The position numbers and the translations under genes were made by a program. Shown here one piece after another: positions 36,659 to 47,216 of a DNA stretch of 64,000 nt. Position 1 is the stretch's first letter. Every line of letters begins with the position of its first letter. The notes beneath the pieces were generated by a model. The model ran no database searches and had not been told where the DNA came from. It saw nothing but the letters and a program-made list of their open reading frames with translations. The DNA is from Aotearoamyces nothofagi (Eukaryota; Ascomycota; Leotiomycetes; Leotiales; Tympanidaceae). Location: assembly GCA_015345905.1 (NCBI GenBank), contig JADDTR010000007.1, positions 310,001 through 374,000 on the forward strand, written 5' to 3'.

Positions 36659-38224
36659 ATGCCTGACCGGCCCACCATCGCAATCGCAGGGCTTGCCTGC
36701 GAGAACTCGACCTTCACCCCATCGCGGACTCTAGCCGCGGCATTCCATCCTCTGCGCGGGCGGGAGATCGTCGACGGATATGCCTTCCTCCACCCCGGCA
36801 CGGCACTGGGTGACGCCGCAGACTGGCGGGGGGTTCTCACCGGACACGCACTGCCAGGCGGGGTCGTGACGCGCGCTGCGTTTGAGGAGCTGGCTGGCGA
36901 GGTCACGGCCCAGCTCGCGGATCTTGTAGCGTCGGCGCCTCTCGACGGGCTCTGGTTCGAGATCCACGGCGCCATGCACGTCGAGGGTCTTGAGGACGTC
37001 GAGGCAGAGCTTCTCAGACGCGTCCGGGGAGTGGTTGGGCCCGGCGTGCTCGTGTCGGCGTCGATGGACTTGCACGGGAACGTCTCGCGCGAGCTCGCCC
37101 ACCAGACAGATCTCATCACGTGCTACCGTACAGCGCCGCACGAGGACGTCCTCGATACGTGCGAGCGTGCGTGCCGCAATCTGGTTGATCTCCTGAAGCT
37201 GCGTCGGGGAGGCAAGACGACGCCAGCGGCTGCAGCGGCTGCAGCGGGTGCCTCGGTGCGGCCTCTTAAGGCGTGGATCCCCATCCCGGTCCTGCTACCC
37301 GGCGAGAAGACTTCGACCCGTGTAGAGCCGGCCAAGCATATCTATGCTGCCGTCTCTAAAGTTGAGGCCATGGAGGGCATTATCGACGCGGCGATCTGGG
37401 TTGGCTATGCATGGGCCGACGAGCCACGCAACCGCGCAGCTGTTGTTGTCACGGGATGGGATAGGGCTGCTGTAATTGAGGGCGCCGAGAAGCTCGCACG
37501 CCTCTTCTGGGACGCGCACGAGGACTTCGTCTTCGCTGCGCCGTCCGGCTCCTTCGCCGAGTGCCTCAACACCGCTCTCGCATCCGACGCCCGCCCGTAC
37601 TTCATCTCGGATTCCGGCGACAACCCGACCGCTGGCGGCTCTGGAGATGTGACGTGGGGACTGACGCAGCTGCTTGCCCGTCCTGAGTTCAGACTATCCT
37701 CGGGTCCGGCTGTCATATACGCCAGCGTCCCTGGATCCGCAGCCGTTTCCACGGCCGTTGCGGCCGGTGTTGGCGCTACCGTGACCGTGACTGCTGGGGC
37801 CGAAGTCGATAACCTGCATGCAGGCCCCATCACTATGACTGGACGCGTGCATTCCATTAAGCGCGGCGACAAGAATGCCGTCGTCGAGGTCGTCCTACAA
37901 GTCGGCAGCATCTTTGCCATCCTCACCCAGTTCCGCAAGCCCTACCACCACGAACATGACTTCACCGACCTCGACCTCCATCCCCGTTCCGCCGATATCG
38001 TCATCGTCAAGATCGGATACTTGGAGCCGGAGCTCTATGATATGGCGGCGGACTGGATGCTTGGTCTCACTCCCGGTGGTGTCGATCAAGACCTTGAGCG
38101 GCTTGGACATCATCGCATTCGTCGTCCTATGTGGCCGTTCGATCGGACTTTTACGAAGCAGCCGGATCTTACTGCGCGGTTTCTCCCGCTGTCGAATGAA
38201 CCACTTACGGGGGTGGATGAATGA
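36659..38224 (+). CDS. MlrC-family (M81) metallopeptidase / microcystinase C-like
   Basis: Single exon, 521 aa, the expected length for the family. MlrC of sphingomonads cleaves the linear microcystin product; other members are zinc amidohydrolases of unknown substrate. Recognised signatures are IAIAGLACENSTFTP, DGLWFEIHGAMHVEGLEDVE, VLVSASMDLHGNVS (metal-binding Asp/His), DLITCYRTAPHEDVLDT, VGYAWADEPRNRAAVVVTG, SDSGDNPTAGGSGDVTWGL, and QFRKPYHHEHDF. The ATG at 36659 (MPDRPTIAIAG) is used. The gene has no introns and is very GC-rich in third positions; an Ala-rich insert sits near residue 190 (about 37216-37250). Intron-lessness, GC bias and a family commonest in bacteria are compatible with old transfer from bacteria, though fungal homologues are widespread. 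The natural substrate is unknown. Confidence 0.9.
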   Translation: MPDRPTIAIAGLACENSTFTPSRTLAAAFHPLRGREIVDGYAFLHPGTALGDAADWRGVLTGHALPGGVVTRAAFEELAGEVTAQLADLVASAPLDGLWFEIHGAMHVEGLEDVEAELLRRVRGVVGPGVLVSASMDLHGNVSRELAHQTDLITCYRTAPHEDVLDTCERACRNLVDLLKLRRGGKTTPAAAAAAAGASVRPLKAWIPIPVLLPGEKTSTRVEPAKHIYAAVSKVEAMEGIIDAAIWVGYAWADEPRNRAAVVVTGWDRAAVIEGAEKLARLFWDAHEDFVFAAPSGSFAECLNTALASDARPYFISDSGDNPTAGGSGDVTWGLTQLLARPEFRLSSGPAVIYASVPGSAAVSTAVAAGVGATVTVTAGAEVDNLHAGPITMTGRVHSIKRGDKNAVVEVVLQVGSIFAILTQFRKPYHHEHDFTDLDLHPRSADIVIVKIGYLEPELYDMAADWMLGLTPGGVDQDLERLGHHRIRRPMWPFDRTFTKQPDLTARFLPLSNEPLTGVDE

Positions 38225-38919
38225 AGAACGGTGATGGATTAAGTAGAAGATAGGAGCAGAGTGTTAGGAGGTGGGTAATTAGCATCGGCTATCAATCGAG
38301 ATATCCATTCTGGAGCCGCAATTGATCCTCCTAATAGGTCGATATGATCACTCGCAGTAAAGTGCATATAAAATATATAATACCCCCTCCCCTAAATATC
38401 TATAATTATCCATATTTATCATCTCGCCAGCAGCTGATTGGTGGGTTGCCCTCGTTCCTATACAGTGATTGGTTGATATTCCCAGCCAATAACCTGGCCG
38501 AGGCCCTTGAAATCTACTGTGGGTACTACAAATATTCAGGGGAGGAGATAGTACTTAAGGTGCATATATATGTATATATGCAGTTAGATACTTCTATATA
38601 AATCTTGCTTAATTCCTCTATTATAATTATCCTATGGGCACATCTTTTTATCCCCCTCCATGTATCCTCCCTCTCTGTTAAAATGCTATAATCTCTGAAT
38701 CTCCTTATCCCAGCAAACACATCAACTACAGAGGTAACAAAGCTACTTCAACAGATACTTTACGATTCATGTCTTTCACTAGCGTACAATTAATTATACA
38801 ATACTTCTATTCAAGAAAGTTTTCAAAACTCAACTCCGATTATATTTCAATTATTTATTTTATCTATAATCTATTCTATTCTAACCCATCCCATCCCCAC
38901 CACATCTCCCTTAAATGCA
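38225..38919. other. Convergent AT-rich intergenic region
   Basis: This is the 3' flank of the MlrC and dehydrogenase genes. It is strongly AT-rich with short TA tracts, and I see no gene. Confidence 0.6.
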
Positions 38920-40274
38920 TCATAAGTCCCACTCAACATCCCTCTCATCAACGACTTGAACCTTGATACTTCCCTTGCTAACATCCGAGCACAACTCCAT
39001 AGCCTCGGTGGCGCGCTCCAGTGGGAACGTGTGCGTGATTAGCTTATCCAGGTTGAGGATACCGCCGCTGAGAGCTGCGATTCCCGGTGGCCAGGTGTCC
39101 ATGTAGCGGTTGATGAACTTGAGGTTGATCTGTTTTTTGCGGTTAGTCTTAGTGATTCGGAGGATTGGGAGAAGAGGAAAAGAAAGGGAAATTTACCTCG
39201 GCCAAACTAATATGCATGAATGGTAGATTGTTCAAGATGTCCTTTCCGACACCAATAACCATCAGATCGCCTCCCCTTCTAATCGTGTATGCGGCTGTGA
39301 TAATACTGCTCTCTACACCAGTGCACTCCAAGATCGTTCTTGGGGCCTCATATTCGCCGCCACCGAACAGAGCTCTGATTTTAGCCGCATTAGCGGCCGC
39401 ATCAATCTTTGTATCGATTTGGTATGTCTGGCAAGTTGGGACGAATTCTTTCGCGAATGCTAATCGCTTGGGCTCCAAGTCGGTGATGACGATGGGGTGT
39501 GCGCCAGATGCGCGTGCTGCAGCGAGTGCGATGAGACCAATGGGTCCGGCACCGCAGACTACGACGGGGTGGCCGATTGCGAGATGCACGCCTGCGAGGC
39601 CGTGGAGGACAACGGAGAGTGGCTCAAGGAGGGCACCTTGGGCGTAGGTTACGTTGTCTGGGAGCCTGGGAGATGTCAATATTGTTACTTCCTATATTGG
39701 CAGAGGGGACAGAGCTTCGGAAGACGTACTTGTAACAAAATCTGGCCGAATGCACCTTGAATCTTTGCAGGGTTCCGTGATACGGGTAGACACCTGAGAA
39801 CTCGACATCGTCACATAGGTTGCCGCGCCCGCTGGAGCAAAGGAAGCACTTTCCGCAAGGGACTTGGGGCTCGATGGAGACACGGTCACCCTTTTGCAGA
39901 TGCGTGACGCCAGCTCCAACTTGGAGGACAATACCGGCTCCTTCGTGGCCCAGGATACAATCGCCATCGACAGTCAGAGTGCCAATCTTGCCGCTTTTCC
40001 AGAAATGGATATCTGAGCTGTTGATTGTTAGCTGTGGCCCAGTTTGAGGGAATTCCACAATGCGGACTCGGAAAACCTACCCACAGATTCCCGTTGCCTT
40101 GACATGCAACAAGACTTGTCCAGGGCCCGGCTTCAGGATTGGGGCCTCTACGAGCTTGATTTTATGATCCGCAGTGACCTGCAGACTCGGGTTGGCGATT
40201 TTGGAGAAGTCGACACTGCCATTGCTGTGTTCGATCGTGCCGTTTGGACAGCAGGCTTTGGTTGATGGAGCCAT
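38920..40274 (-). CDS. Zinc-dependent L-arabinitol 4-dehydrogenase / xylitol dehydrogenase
   Basis: Exons 40274-40081, 40017-39730, 39665-39197 and 39129-38920; 386 aa. The medium-chain dehydrogenase oxidises a pentitol to a ketose with NAD+ (L-arabinitol to L-xylulose, EC 1.1.1.12, or xylitol to D-xylulose). Catalytic zinc ligands lie in ATGICGSDIHFW (Cys) and ILGHEGAG (His, Glu). The four-Cys structural zinc lobe is visible as PCGKCFLCSSGRGNLC. The cofactor fold has VVVCGAGPIGLIAL, and VITDLEPKRLAFA ends its strand in Asp, which favours NAD+ over NADP+. GALLEPLSVVLHGL, ILECTGVESSI, VIGVGKD and YMDTWPPGIAALSGG are shared with fungal LAD proteins, so I prefer arabinitol dehydrogenase over sorbitol dehydrogenase. 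The gene is divergent from the reductase 599 bp away, the preceding step in L-arabinose or D-xylose use. Confidence 0.9.
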
Positions 40275-40873
40275 GATGTGATTGAATTGCTATGTGGGAG
40301 GACAGACACTTACGGGAAGGAAGAGAATATATATTGCGGGCAATCGCGATAGATATTGACATGAGATGTGGCAGAGCCTGCGTCTAGTCCACACGGAAAT
40401 AGACAGTAACACCACAATCCGACGGCTGGGGCGCGTGACCGGCAGTTTGCTGGCTCTGCTAAGGGAAGAAAGTCGTCTGAGGCGTCGCATGCTGCGAGCA
40501 GTAACCGCGATAAGCCGCCACGGCCGTCTATCTGGCGGAGGCACGTGCCGCGGTTGCTGGGAGCGTCGCCGCGGTGGGGAGGAGCTGCTTCGGGCAGTTG
40601 GAAGCACCGCGCTAACGTGGCTGCTGCAGCCCGGACCCCGTGACTGGGGCACGGGGTAGCGAGCAATGACGATCATTGCCGTTTGGGTGGATGGGGTCAA
40701 AGCGTCATCGTTTTCTTCAAGAACTGAAGATTCGAAAGCCCTTCAACTTGCTTCCTTCCTCTTTTCTATCGTTATTGGAAAGTGTTCCTGCTGCAGCCAG
40801 CTACTCCAGTTAAGTATATTATTTGCTTCTATCAACCCCCCAAAACCACCGCTTCAGCATCCAAAGCGCAGCA
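40275..40873. promoter_or_regulatory. Shared divergent promoter of pentitol dehydrogenase and pentose reductase
   Basis: 599 bp separate the two ATGs. CreA-type sites (SYGGRG) are CTGGGG at 40426-40431 and 40644-40649 and GTGGGG at 40574-40579, consistent with carbon catabolite repression. I did not find a perfect XlnR-type GGCTAA. Site calls are inferred from consensus only. Confidence 0.55.
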
Positions 40874-42050
40874 ATGGCGACAGTAAAGCTCGCTTCCGGC
40901 CATGTAAGTCTGCGCATCTCAAAACTGTCCGATCTAGTAAAATCTCAACCATCGTAGGACATGCCGCTCGTCGGCTTCGGGCTGTGGAAGGTGAACCAGG
41001 AGACTACAGCAGACACGGTCTATCATGCAATTGAGACCGGATACCGGCTCTTCGACGGCGCATACGACTACCAGAACGAAAAGGAAGCCGGAGAAGGTGT
41101 CAGGAGGGCAATTGCTGATGGGCTTGTCAAGCGCGAAGACATCTTCATTACCACCAAGCTGTGGAACAACTACCACAAGAAGTAAGCAGGCGTCGCATCT
41201 TTCACGTCGCAGAGCTAATGATTCGCAGGGAACACGTGAAGCAGCTTGCCCACGCCCAGAATGAGTCCTGGGGGCTCGGCTACATTGACTTGTACCTGAT
41301 CCATTTCCCCGTGGCATTGAAATACATCGAGCCAGAGAAGCTTCGCTATCCCGTTCGTCAGTCTTGAACCGCACAGCCGGTCACGTGCTAATATTTCCAG
41401 GCATGGTGGATGGATGCAGACCACAAGGTCGTCCAAACGGACAAGGTGCCTATCAGTGAGACCTGGCAAGCACTCGAATCCCTCGTTGATGAAGGCATTG
41501 TCCGCTCTATCGGCGTAAGCAACTTCTGCACACAACTCCTCTACGATATGCTCTCCTACACCCGCCACCCGATTTCCAGTTTGCAGATCGAACACCATCC
41601 GTATCTCGTGCAAGATCAATTAATCGCGATGGCGCAAGAAGAAGGGATTGCGGTCACGGGCTATTCCACCTTCGGGCCGCAGTCGTTCATTGAATTGCCG
41701 CCGGCGTTTAGGAAGAGGGCCGACGAGGTATCAATGTTATTTGATAATCCAGTCATTTTGAAGGTGGCGGAGAAACACGGGAAGACGCCGGCGCAGGTGT
41801 TGCTGAGGTGGGCTACTCAGAGGTATATTTTGTGGCTGAATCGAATAGACTCGGAAGGCTAATCACTTACTGTAGGGGTATTGCGGTCATTCCAAAGTCG
41901 AACAGCAAGACTCGTCTGCAGCGGAACCTGGAGGTCAATAATTTTGATCTCACAAAGGAGGACCTGGCGGAGATCTCGGGTCTAGATAAGCGATTGAGAT
42001 TTAATGATCCAGGCTTCTATCTCGAGAAGCCAATCCGGATTTTTGACTAG
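40874..42050 (+). CDS. xyl1: NAD(P)H-dependent D-xylose / L-arabinose reductase (aldo-keto reductase)
   Basis: Exons 40874-40903, 40958-41181, 41229-41352, 41401-41822 and 41876-42050; 324 aa, matching fungal xylose reductases (about 320). It reduces aldopentoses to pentitols in the cytosol. The AKR catalytic tetrad is present: Asp and Tyr in [13 protein letters not shown], Lys in [12 protein letters not shown], and His in [17 protein letters not shown]-type and VRSIGVSNF motifs follow, with EHHPYLVQ further on. The cofactor loop [12 protein letters not shown] carries the KSN triad typical of xylose reductases. Intron 3 has a GTTCGT donor, and its removal restores RYPAWWMDAD. The initiator exon is only ten codons. 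Divergent pairing with the pentitol dehydrogenase makes a two-step pentose oxido-reductive pathway. Whether xylose or arabinose is the main substrate is not decidable here. Confidence 0.95.
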
Positions 42051-43052
42051 ATACCCCTAGATACCTAACTACTGTATGTACGTTAAAGTCCGTCGAAATT
42101 AACCCTGGATCGAGGACTCCAAGTCTTGACATGTGTTCTTTTCCCATTCCCAGGGTACTTCTCCGCGTGAACTTCTTAATAGCCGGTCTTTACCCGCCCC
42201 AAAAATCTGCCTTCCAGAGTCATCTGTCGGAATGGGGGGGCCTATTCGTCGCTATATTTACCTAGGGTGATTAGCTTTTGTGTCTGAATAGCTTGGCCCA
42301 ATTTCACTACAGCACTGCCCCACATATCCCCATTATTCCTATGGCACAGTTCAAGTTGGCGGAGACACCGGAGGTTCATTGGCGTGGGTATTGTTTCTAA
42401 TTTTGAAGTCTTAAATAGGAAGTTGGAAGCACCCGAGGTTCTGCCGACGACATTACTGCGGACGACCCCTCCTTCACCGCCTCTCCCATCAACCAGAAAA
42501 CACAGAAACGGCTCGACGGGAGCGGAAGCTACCAGTGCTTCTCCATCTATATCTTACTCTCCTGCTCCGGTGTTCCGTGAGATCGAAATACGAGTACTGT
42601 GTCCTCCGCCTGGAAATGCGGGGCGCGGAACTACCTCGGGAATCGGTAGCGTCAGGGTTCCGGATTATCGGCGTCGAACCTTCGGCTCATCGAGACATAT
42701 ATGGAGAAACTGGATTATTCTGATATGTACGGAAGGCGGTGCAATTGCTTTTGATATCGTGATGACGAATGCAATTATCTCGTTTGCGGAACGGTGCTAT
42801 CGGTCTTCTGACCGTCTTATGACCTGCAGTTTTTATTATACAAAAATTGTACAGAGGGTAAACAAGGGCGACAGAGCACTTGGTTAACCTGCAAGGGGCT
42901 GTACATCTGCTGTCGGTTATCGATCAGGGCCTCTCGATATACCGCAATAACATCCTTCCCAATGGACTGTGAAGATAGATCAAATCCTGTATTAGTAGTT
43001 ATTGATGATGAGTCCGGACTATATTCAAATCGTGCCTCCGGGAAGTGACCTG
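42051..43052. other. Convergent intergenic region, 1 kb
   Basis: This lies between the reductase and the minus-strand regulator. A 167-codon frame (42384-42887) is open but shows no family signature and is probably non-coding. I see no repeats. Confidence 0.5.
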
Positions 43053-44563
43053 TTAAAAAGTTGTATCGTCTTTGTTGTAGCCCCACAGAGCTTTGAGATC
43101 TCGAATTCTCCATGATCCACACCACCCAGTAACGAGTTCAATGTGCTTGATCAGATCCACGATTGCCTTATGCTCAACAGGATGACTTAGCAGCTTGCCT
43201 GCGATCCAAAGTGGTTGAATAGCGTTGTTGAGGCAACCATGATGTGCGTTTGTCATTGAAATGCCGCATATTCGTCGTGCATGCCACAAATTAGATCCAA
43301 TGTGTCCCATTTCGCGAGTCTTTATTGAAGGCGGTTTCATATCGAGTAGTAAGAGACATGCCGTATGGTAGAGTTGATTTGATGAAATTGCACAAGGGGC
43401 GCCATAAAGGATAAATGGGAATATATCACCATGCGAATCGCCGGACAGTTCAGGAAAATCCAGTTCTAATAGTTCTGGAGGTCGATTTCGAGTCCAGTCT
43501 TGGAGTTCAGTCCAGAGACTATGCCAGGAGTAGATAAACGGTTCACTGTTGAAGCCACTGTTTGTACCTTCATGGCTGTGTCTGCGAGTCCAAGTGAGAT
43601 GGCAAACTCTTGCGCAAAGCCATACAGCATAGTTTGCGTACATATCTGGAGTGCCAGAAGAGCGGAATAGAAAGCCAGCTTGTGATGCCGGAACATCTGG
43701 CGGTAGCCAATTGTCAAGAGCGAGGACCACGCTCTGTTCTCCTTCTGAAATTATAGCAGCACATAGATCTAATCGAGTAATGTCAGCAACGCCTATGAGA
43801 TGCCCATCCCGGACAACCTAAGTAGAGAGTTAAAACATATGAAGTTTGACGGTAACTGACCCATTCTTGCAAAACACCAGAAAACTGCTTGAGGAAGCCC
43901 AGAACTGAAACCATTGATACCATAAGAGTCGAATAAAGCTGCACATCCATCTAAATGCTTTCTCCAATTCTTTGGTGCTGCAGACATCATCTCTAAGCAG
44001 CAGAGGATAACACAAGTTGCCATAATATTAGGATCTCGCGTTTGAAGCTGAGGAGTCAGGGATCTGATGGCTTCTTGATACAGCAGTAGACTGTCGTGAT
44101 CCCCTTGCACTTTATTCTCCCTTTCCATCTGACGAGCCGAGATAGCCAGCATTGCGAATGCTAACGGAACAGATGATTTAGCCAGTAATGGCACATCTCT
44201 TCCAAACGCATGCTGTGCATCAAACATATCGAGCCAAGGGGCGACTTCATTAATATAATTTTTGAGCCAAGCAACCCTCTTGCCTGTCGAGACAATACTT
44301 CGGATTGCAGACGGGAGCTCATGGGACGAGTCAACTTGCTCTGGAGTGTGCGGGATCTCCTCATTGTGTGACACTGGACTCCCTGCTCTCGTCGGTGCCA
44401 GTGATCGGGCTGTGTCAAAGAGAAGGGCTCGCAATTCTCTCTGCGATTCTACAAACCTCGGGTCATTCTGGTAGTCGTCAAACAGAGGTGTTGTGGAAAG
44501 ACCCATGGGAGAAACCCCAGATCCATCATCGTACTGGAGCGAGTAGGTCGGCGTGGGTTCCAT
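43053..44563 (-). CDS. Fungal transcription-factor-domain protein lacking a zinc cluster
   Basis: Exons 44563-43861 and 43768-43053; 472 aa. From about residue 75 it matches the regulatory (middle homology) region of the ARCA-like zinc-cluster proteins: VAWLKNYINEVAPWLDMFD, VPLAFAMLAISARQME, LLLYQEAIRSLTPQL, MATCVILCCLEMMSA, then YHTACLLLLDMKPP, LWHARRICGIS and NNAIQPLWIAGKLL near the end. I looked upstream, across the whole 418-bp divergent spacer, and found no CX2CX6C exon, so the protein appears to have no DNA-binding domain of its own. The 92-nt intron restores FARMDLCAAIISEGE. It may have lost its zinc cluster or work as a partner or inhibitor of the neighbouring, related regulator. That role is inferred. 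Confidence 0.82.
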
Positions 44564-44677
44564 TGCTGATTTTCATCAATATTGGTCGGGGTATGGGCAA
44601 TGATGAGCAGGTGATGAGCAGGTGGTAGGAAGATTTGGTGCACGGCGATCAAGAAGCCTTGGCGGCACGTGGTGCTC

Positions 44678-44695
44678 CCCGCTAGCGCTAGCGGG
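44678..44695. promoter_or_regulatory. Perfect 18-bp palindrome, CCG-N10-CGG
   Basis: CCCGCTAGCGCTAGCGGG equals its own reverse complement. The outer CCG/CGG triplets in everted orientation are the typical contacts of dimeric Zn(II)2Cys6 proteins, and one such protein is encoded next door. An auto-regulatory operator is a reasonable guess. Confidence 0.55.
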
Positions 44696-44797
44696 AAAGC
44701 GGAGGTGCGGAGACCTGGCTTGCTAGTTGCCAAGGTGCCAAGCATCTCCGCAGACCACACAATGATCCGATTTACATCCTCAATCCTCATTCCTCAT

Positions 44798-44880
44798 GTC
44801 GCCGTCGCCGCCGCCGCCGCTGTCGCCGTCGCCGTCGCCGTCGCTGTCGCTATTGCTGTCGCTGTCGCTGTTGCTTTTGC
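44798..44880. repeat. GTCGCC/GTCGCT trinucleotide-hexanucleotide repeat
   Basis: Fourteen or so imperfect GTCGCN units lie between 18-bp palindrome and the start of the zinc-cluster gene. Confidence 0.85.
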
Positions 44881-44981
44881 CGACCTTATAATTGTCGTTG
44901 TGCTCAACTAGAGGATGCAGTCAGGCGCATTCATCGCCCGACTTACCGACCGAATTCGCCTGGGTTCCGTAAACCCTCGCC

Positions 44982-47216
44982 ATGTCGACTGAAGCTGCAG
45001 CAAACACACCCCGAGTTCGAACACGACAGGGCTGCTTAACCTGCAGGAAGCGCCGTAGGAAATGTAAGTGTCTATTACACAGTTCCACCCTTGTCGCGAA
45101 CCTACACTGCCACTATAGTGCATCAGGTCGGCATCCTGTCCGCTTGAAATACTGACACAGCATAGGTGACGAGCAGAAGCCCAGGTGTAGAAACTGCATA
45201 GACAGAAAATTTACCTGTCGATATGGCGTGAGACTTACCTTTCTTGAAGCCAATTTGTTCAGTCTTCTGCCAGAAGAAGCTGAAGCTTTGCAAGAGGCCT
45301 CGCCTACTATTTACCGTAGCTTAAAGGTCAGACGAGAGATCGTACTCCTTCTTCTGACATTGCGCTGACCAATCCAAGTTTGTTAATGGTCTGGGTGAAG
45401 GTAGCCATGCTGGTGACCAATCTTCCAAAGATGAGGATCTGCCAGCTGTTGGCTTGTCTTCGCCTACCTCTACACATTCCGCTGTAGCTGTACCGACCTT
45501 TGACCGGGAAGATACACCTCTAAACCATGATGACTTTCAGGACCATCGATCAAGGAGATTTTCATTTGCCACTGATAGCATATTCTACGACCACGACGAG
45601 AGCGTTGCAGATAGTGCACCTGCAAGAACCCATCTCGGAGACCTTCAAACATATCAAGAAAACCTTTTATTTACGCCCTCTACTCGCTCCTCGGGACCAG
45701 CCGCAGAACCAACCGCAGAACCAGCCTCAGAACCAGCACGTGGAAAGGATCACAGCGAAGACGTCTTGCACCCAGCTACTCCAGACATACGCTTCCCGTC
45801 TACTTCGAGCAATTTCAGCAAAGTATCTGAAGCTCAAAGTGGTACTTGGCCACCCTCATCAGACAATACATTACAACGTACCAGACAGCCACCTCCAAGC
45901 GAGACATCTTCTCGTGTAGAGCCTTTAAGATATAGTAATGATAGTGATCTACTTAAATTCTATGTGGATGAAGTGGCGTCGTGGGTCAGTTTCTCCTGAG
46001 AATAAACCCCCCAAAAGCATGTTGTAGCTAACATGAATCAAGCTTGATATTTGTACACCTAAATCCTCATTTGGAACTCATATACCTATCCTAGCTATGA
46101 GATACCCTCCTCTTTTTTACGCAATCATAGCACTAGCATCTCGTCAACAATCAGTGCATCCAAATGCCGCCACCTCTACTATATCACAAAATGTAGACCT
46201 CGTCAATATGGCGATTTCCTCAATCGGCTCCGAAATTTATAGTCGACGAGAGGAAGCTGTTGCTACTTGTACCCTTTTAGATATTTGCAAGCTCTTACCA
46301 CATCGAATGAAAGATTGGGGGCCAATACTGATGAATCGAGCTGATTTTCTTGCATCACTTAACCTCCATGGCTTTTCAGAGGGTCACCATGGATCAATCT
46401 CTTGGCTCATCCTTAGACTTGGTACGTTTTCTATCTAAAATATTGTTTTCACTACTTTTCACTACAAGGCAATAGCCAAGAGACATTTTGCTTTACAATT
46501 TAAGCGTGCTACATGTAATCCTATTGAAAACCATGATAAAGCACGTGCTAATAATTACAGACCTTGCAGTATCTATTGTATCTCAATCATCTATTTTAAC
46601 TGCGATCGACAGATGGCATAAGTTGGGCGATTCAGCATTGCAACCGGAAGAAATGTGGACTGAAATAAATAGTGACGCGGAATGGGCGCAACAGTCAATT
46701 CTTCTGTGCGCTCGCTCTGCTCAGTTTTGCTTTTCCATTACTCATGATGAGGATTGGAAAACTCTATGGAGTTCAGCACAGGCTTGGTTATGCTACCTCC
46801 CCTCGTCCCTACATCCGGTTCTTCATACTCCGATATCATCGATTCCTTCTATAGTACCTATGTCTTTCCCTCTAATCCTCCATACAAGTCGACTCGGTTT
46901 CTACGCCGCCATCATGTATCACACGACATGTCTACTTCTACTACAATCTCAATCCCCTCTTTCGCGGCGCATACCGCAACTTAAAACTCCGACATGGCAT
47001 GCAGTACAGATCTGTGGGCTATGTATCAGCAGCGATATTAATTGGTCATGGGACCCGACAGTCATAGCTACGTTGGTCTATGCTGGAAGACTTATTAGCT
47101 ATAAAGAGCAACGAGACGAGCTATATGGGTTTCTAACAACCATCTTGAAAGGATCTGCGTGGAGAATCAATAGCGAAGTCGACGATATGGTCGAGGGTTG
47201 GCAAACGGATGATTGA
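44982..47216 (+). CDS. Zn(II)2Cys6 transcription factor
   Basis: Exons 44982-45063, 45166-45326, 45379-45984, 46043-46421 and 46561-47216; 627 aa. The zinc cluster at residues 17-44 reads RQGCLTCRKRRRK, then CDEQKPRCRNC and the last Cys in FTCRYG, giving the six cysteines. Intron 1 falls inside the third Cys codon. A linker follows, then a low-complexity acidic/Ser-Pro region containing PAAEPTAEPASEPA repeats. The regulatory domain from FYVDEVASWLDICTP and HIPILAMRYPPLFYAIIALASRQ onward is the same family as in the divergent neighbour, and the C terminus (CLLLLQSQSPLS, TWHAVQICGLCISS, VIATLVYAGRLISY) aligns in pattern with it. Intron 4 is long for this window (139 nt) and restores LRLDLAVSIVSQS. 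Targets are unknown; candidates include the pentose pair just upstream. Confidence 0.92.

Larger units (their letters stand above)
44564..44981. promoter_or_regulatory. Shared promoter of two divergent regulators
   Basis: 418 bp separate the two ATGs. It contains a perfect 18-bp palindrome at 44678-44695 and an 80-bp GTCGCY tract (44798-44880), each listed separately. Confidence 0.65.

Noticed and set aside
42384-42887. 167-codon frame downstream of the pentose reductase
   Set aside because: No conserved motif; Pro/Ser/Thr-rich translation typical of chance frames. A possible zinc-cluster reading was checked and not found.
44449-44790. Minus-strand 113-codon frame overlapping the regulators' promoter, considered as a missing zinc-cluster exon
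   Set aside because: It contains isolated cysteines but not the CX2CX6C spacing.
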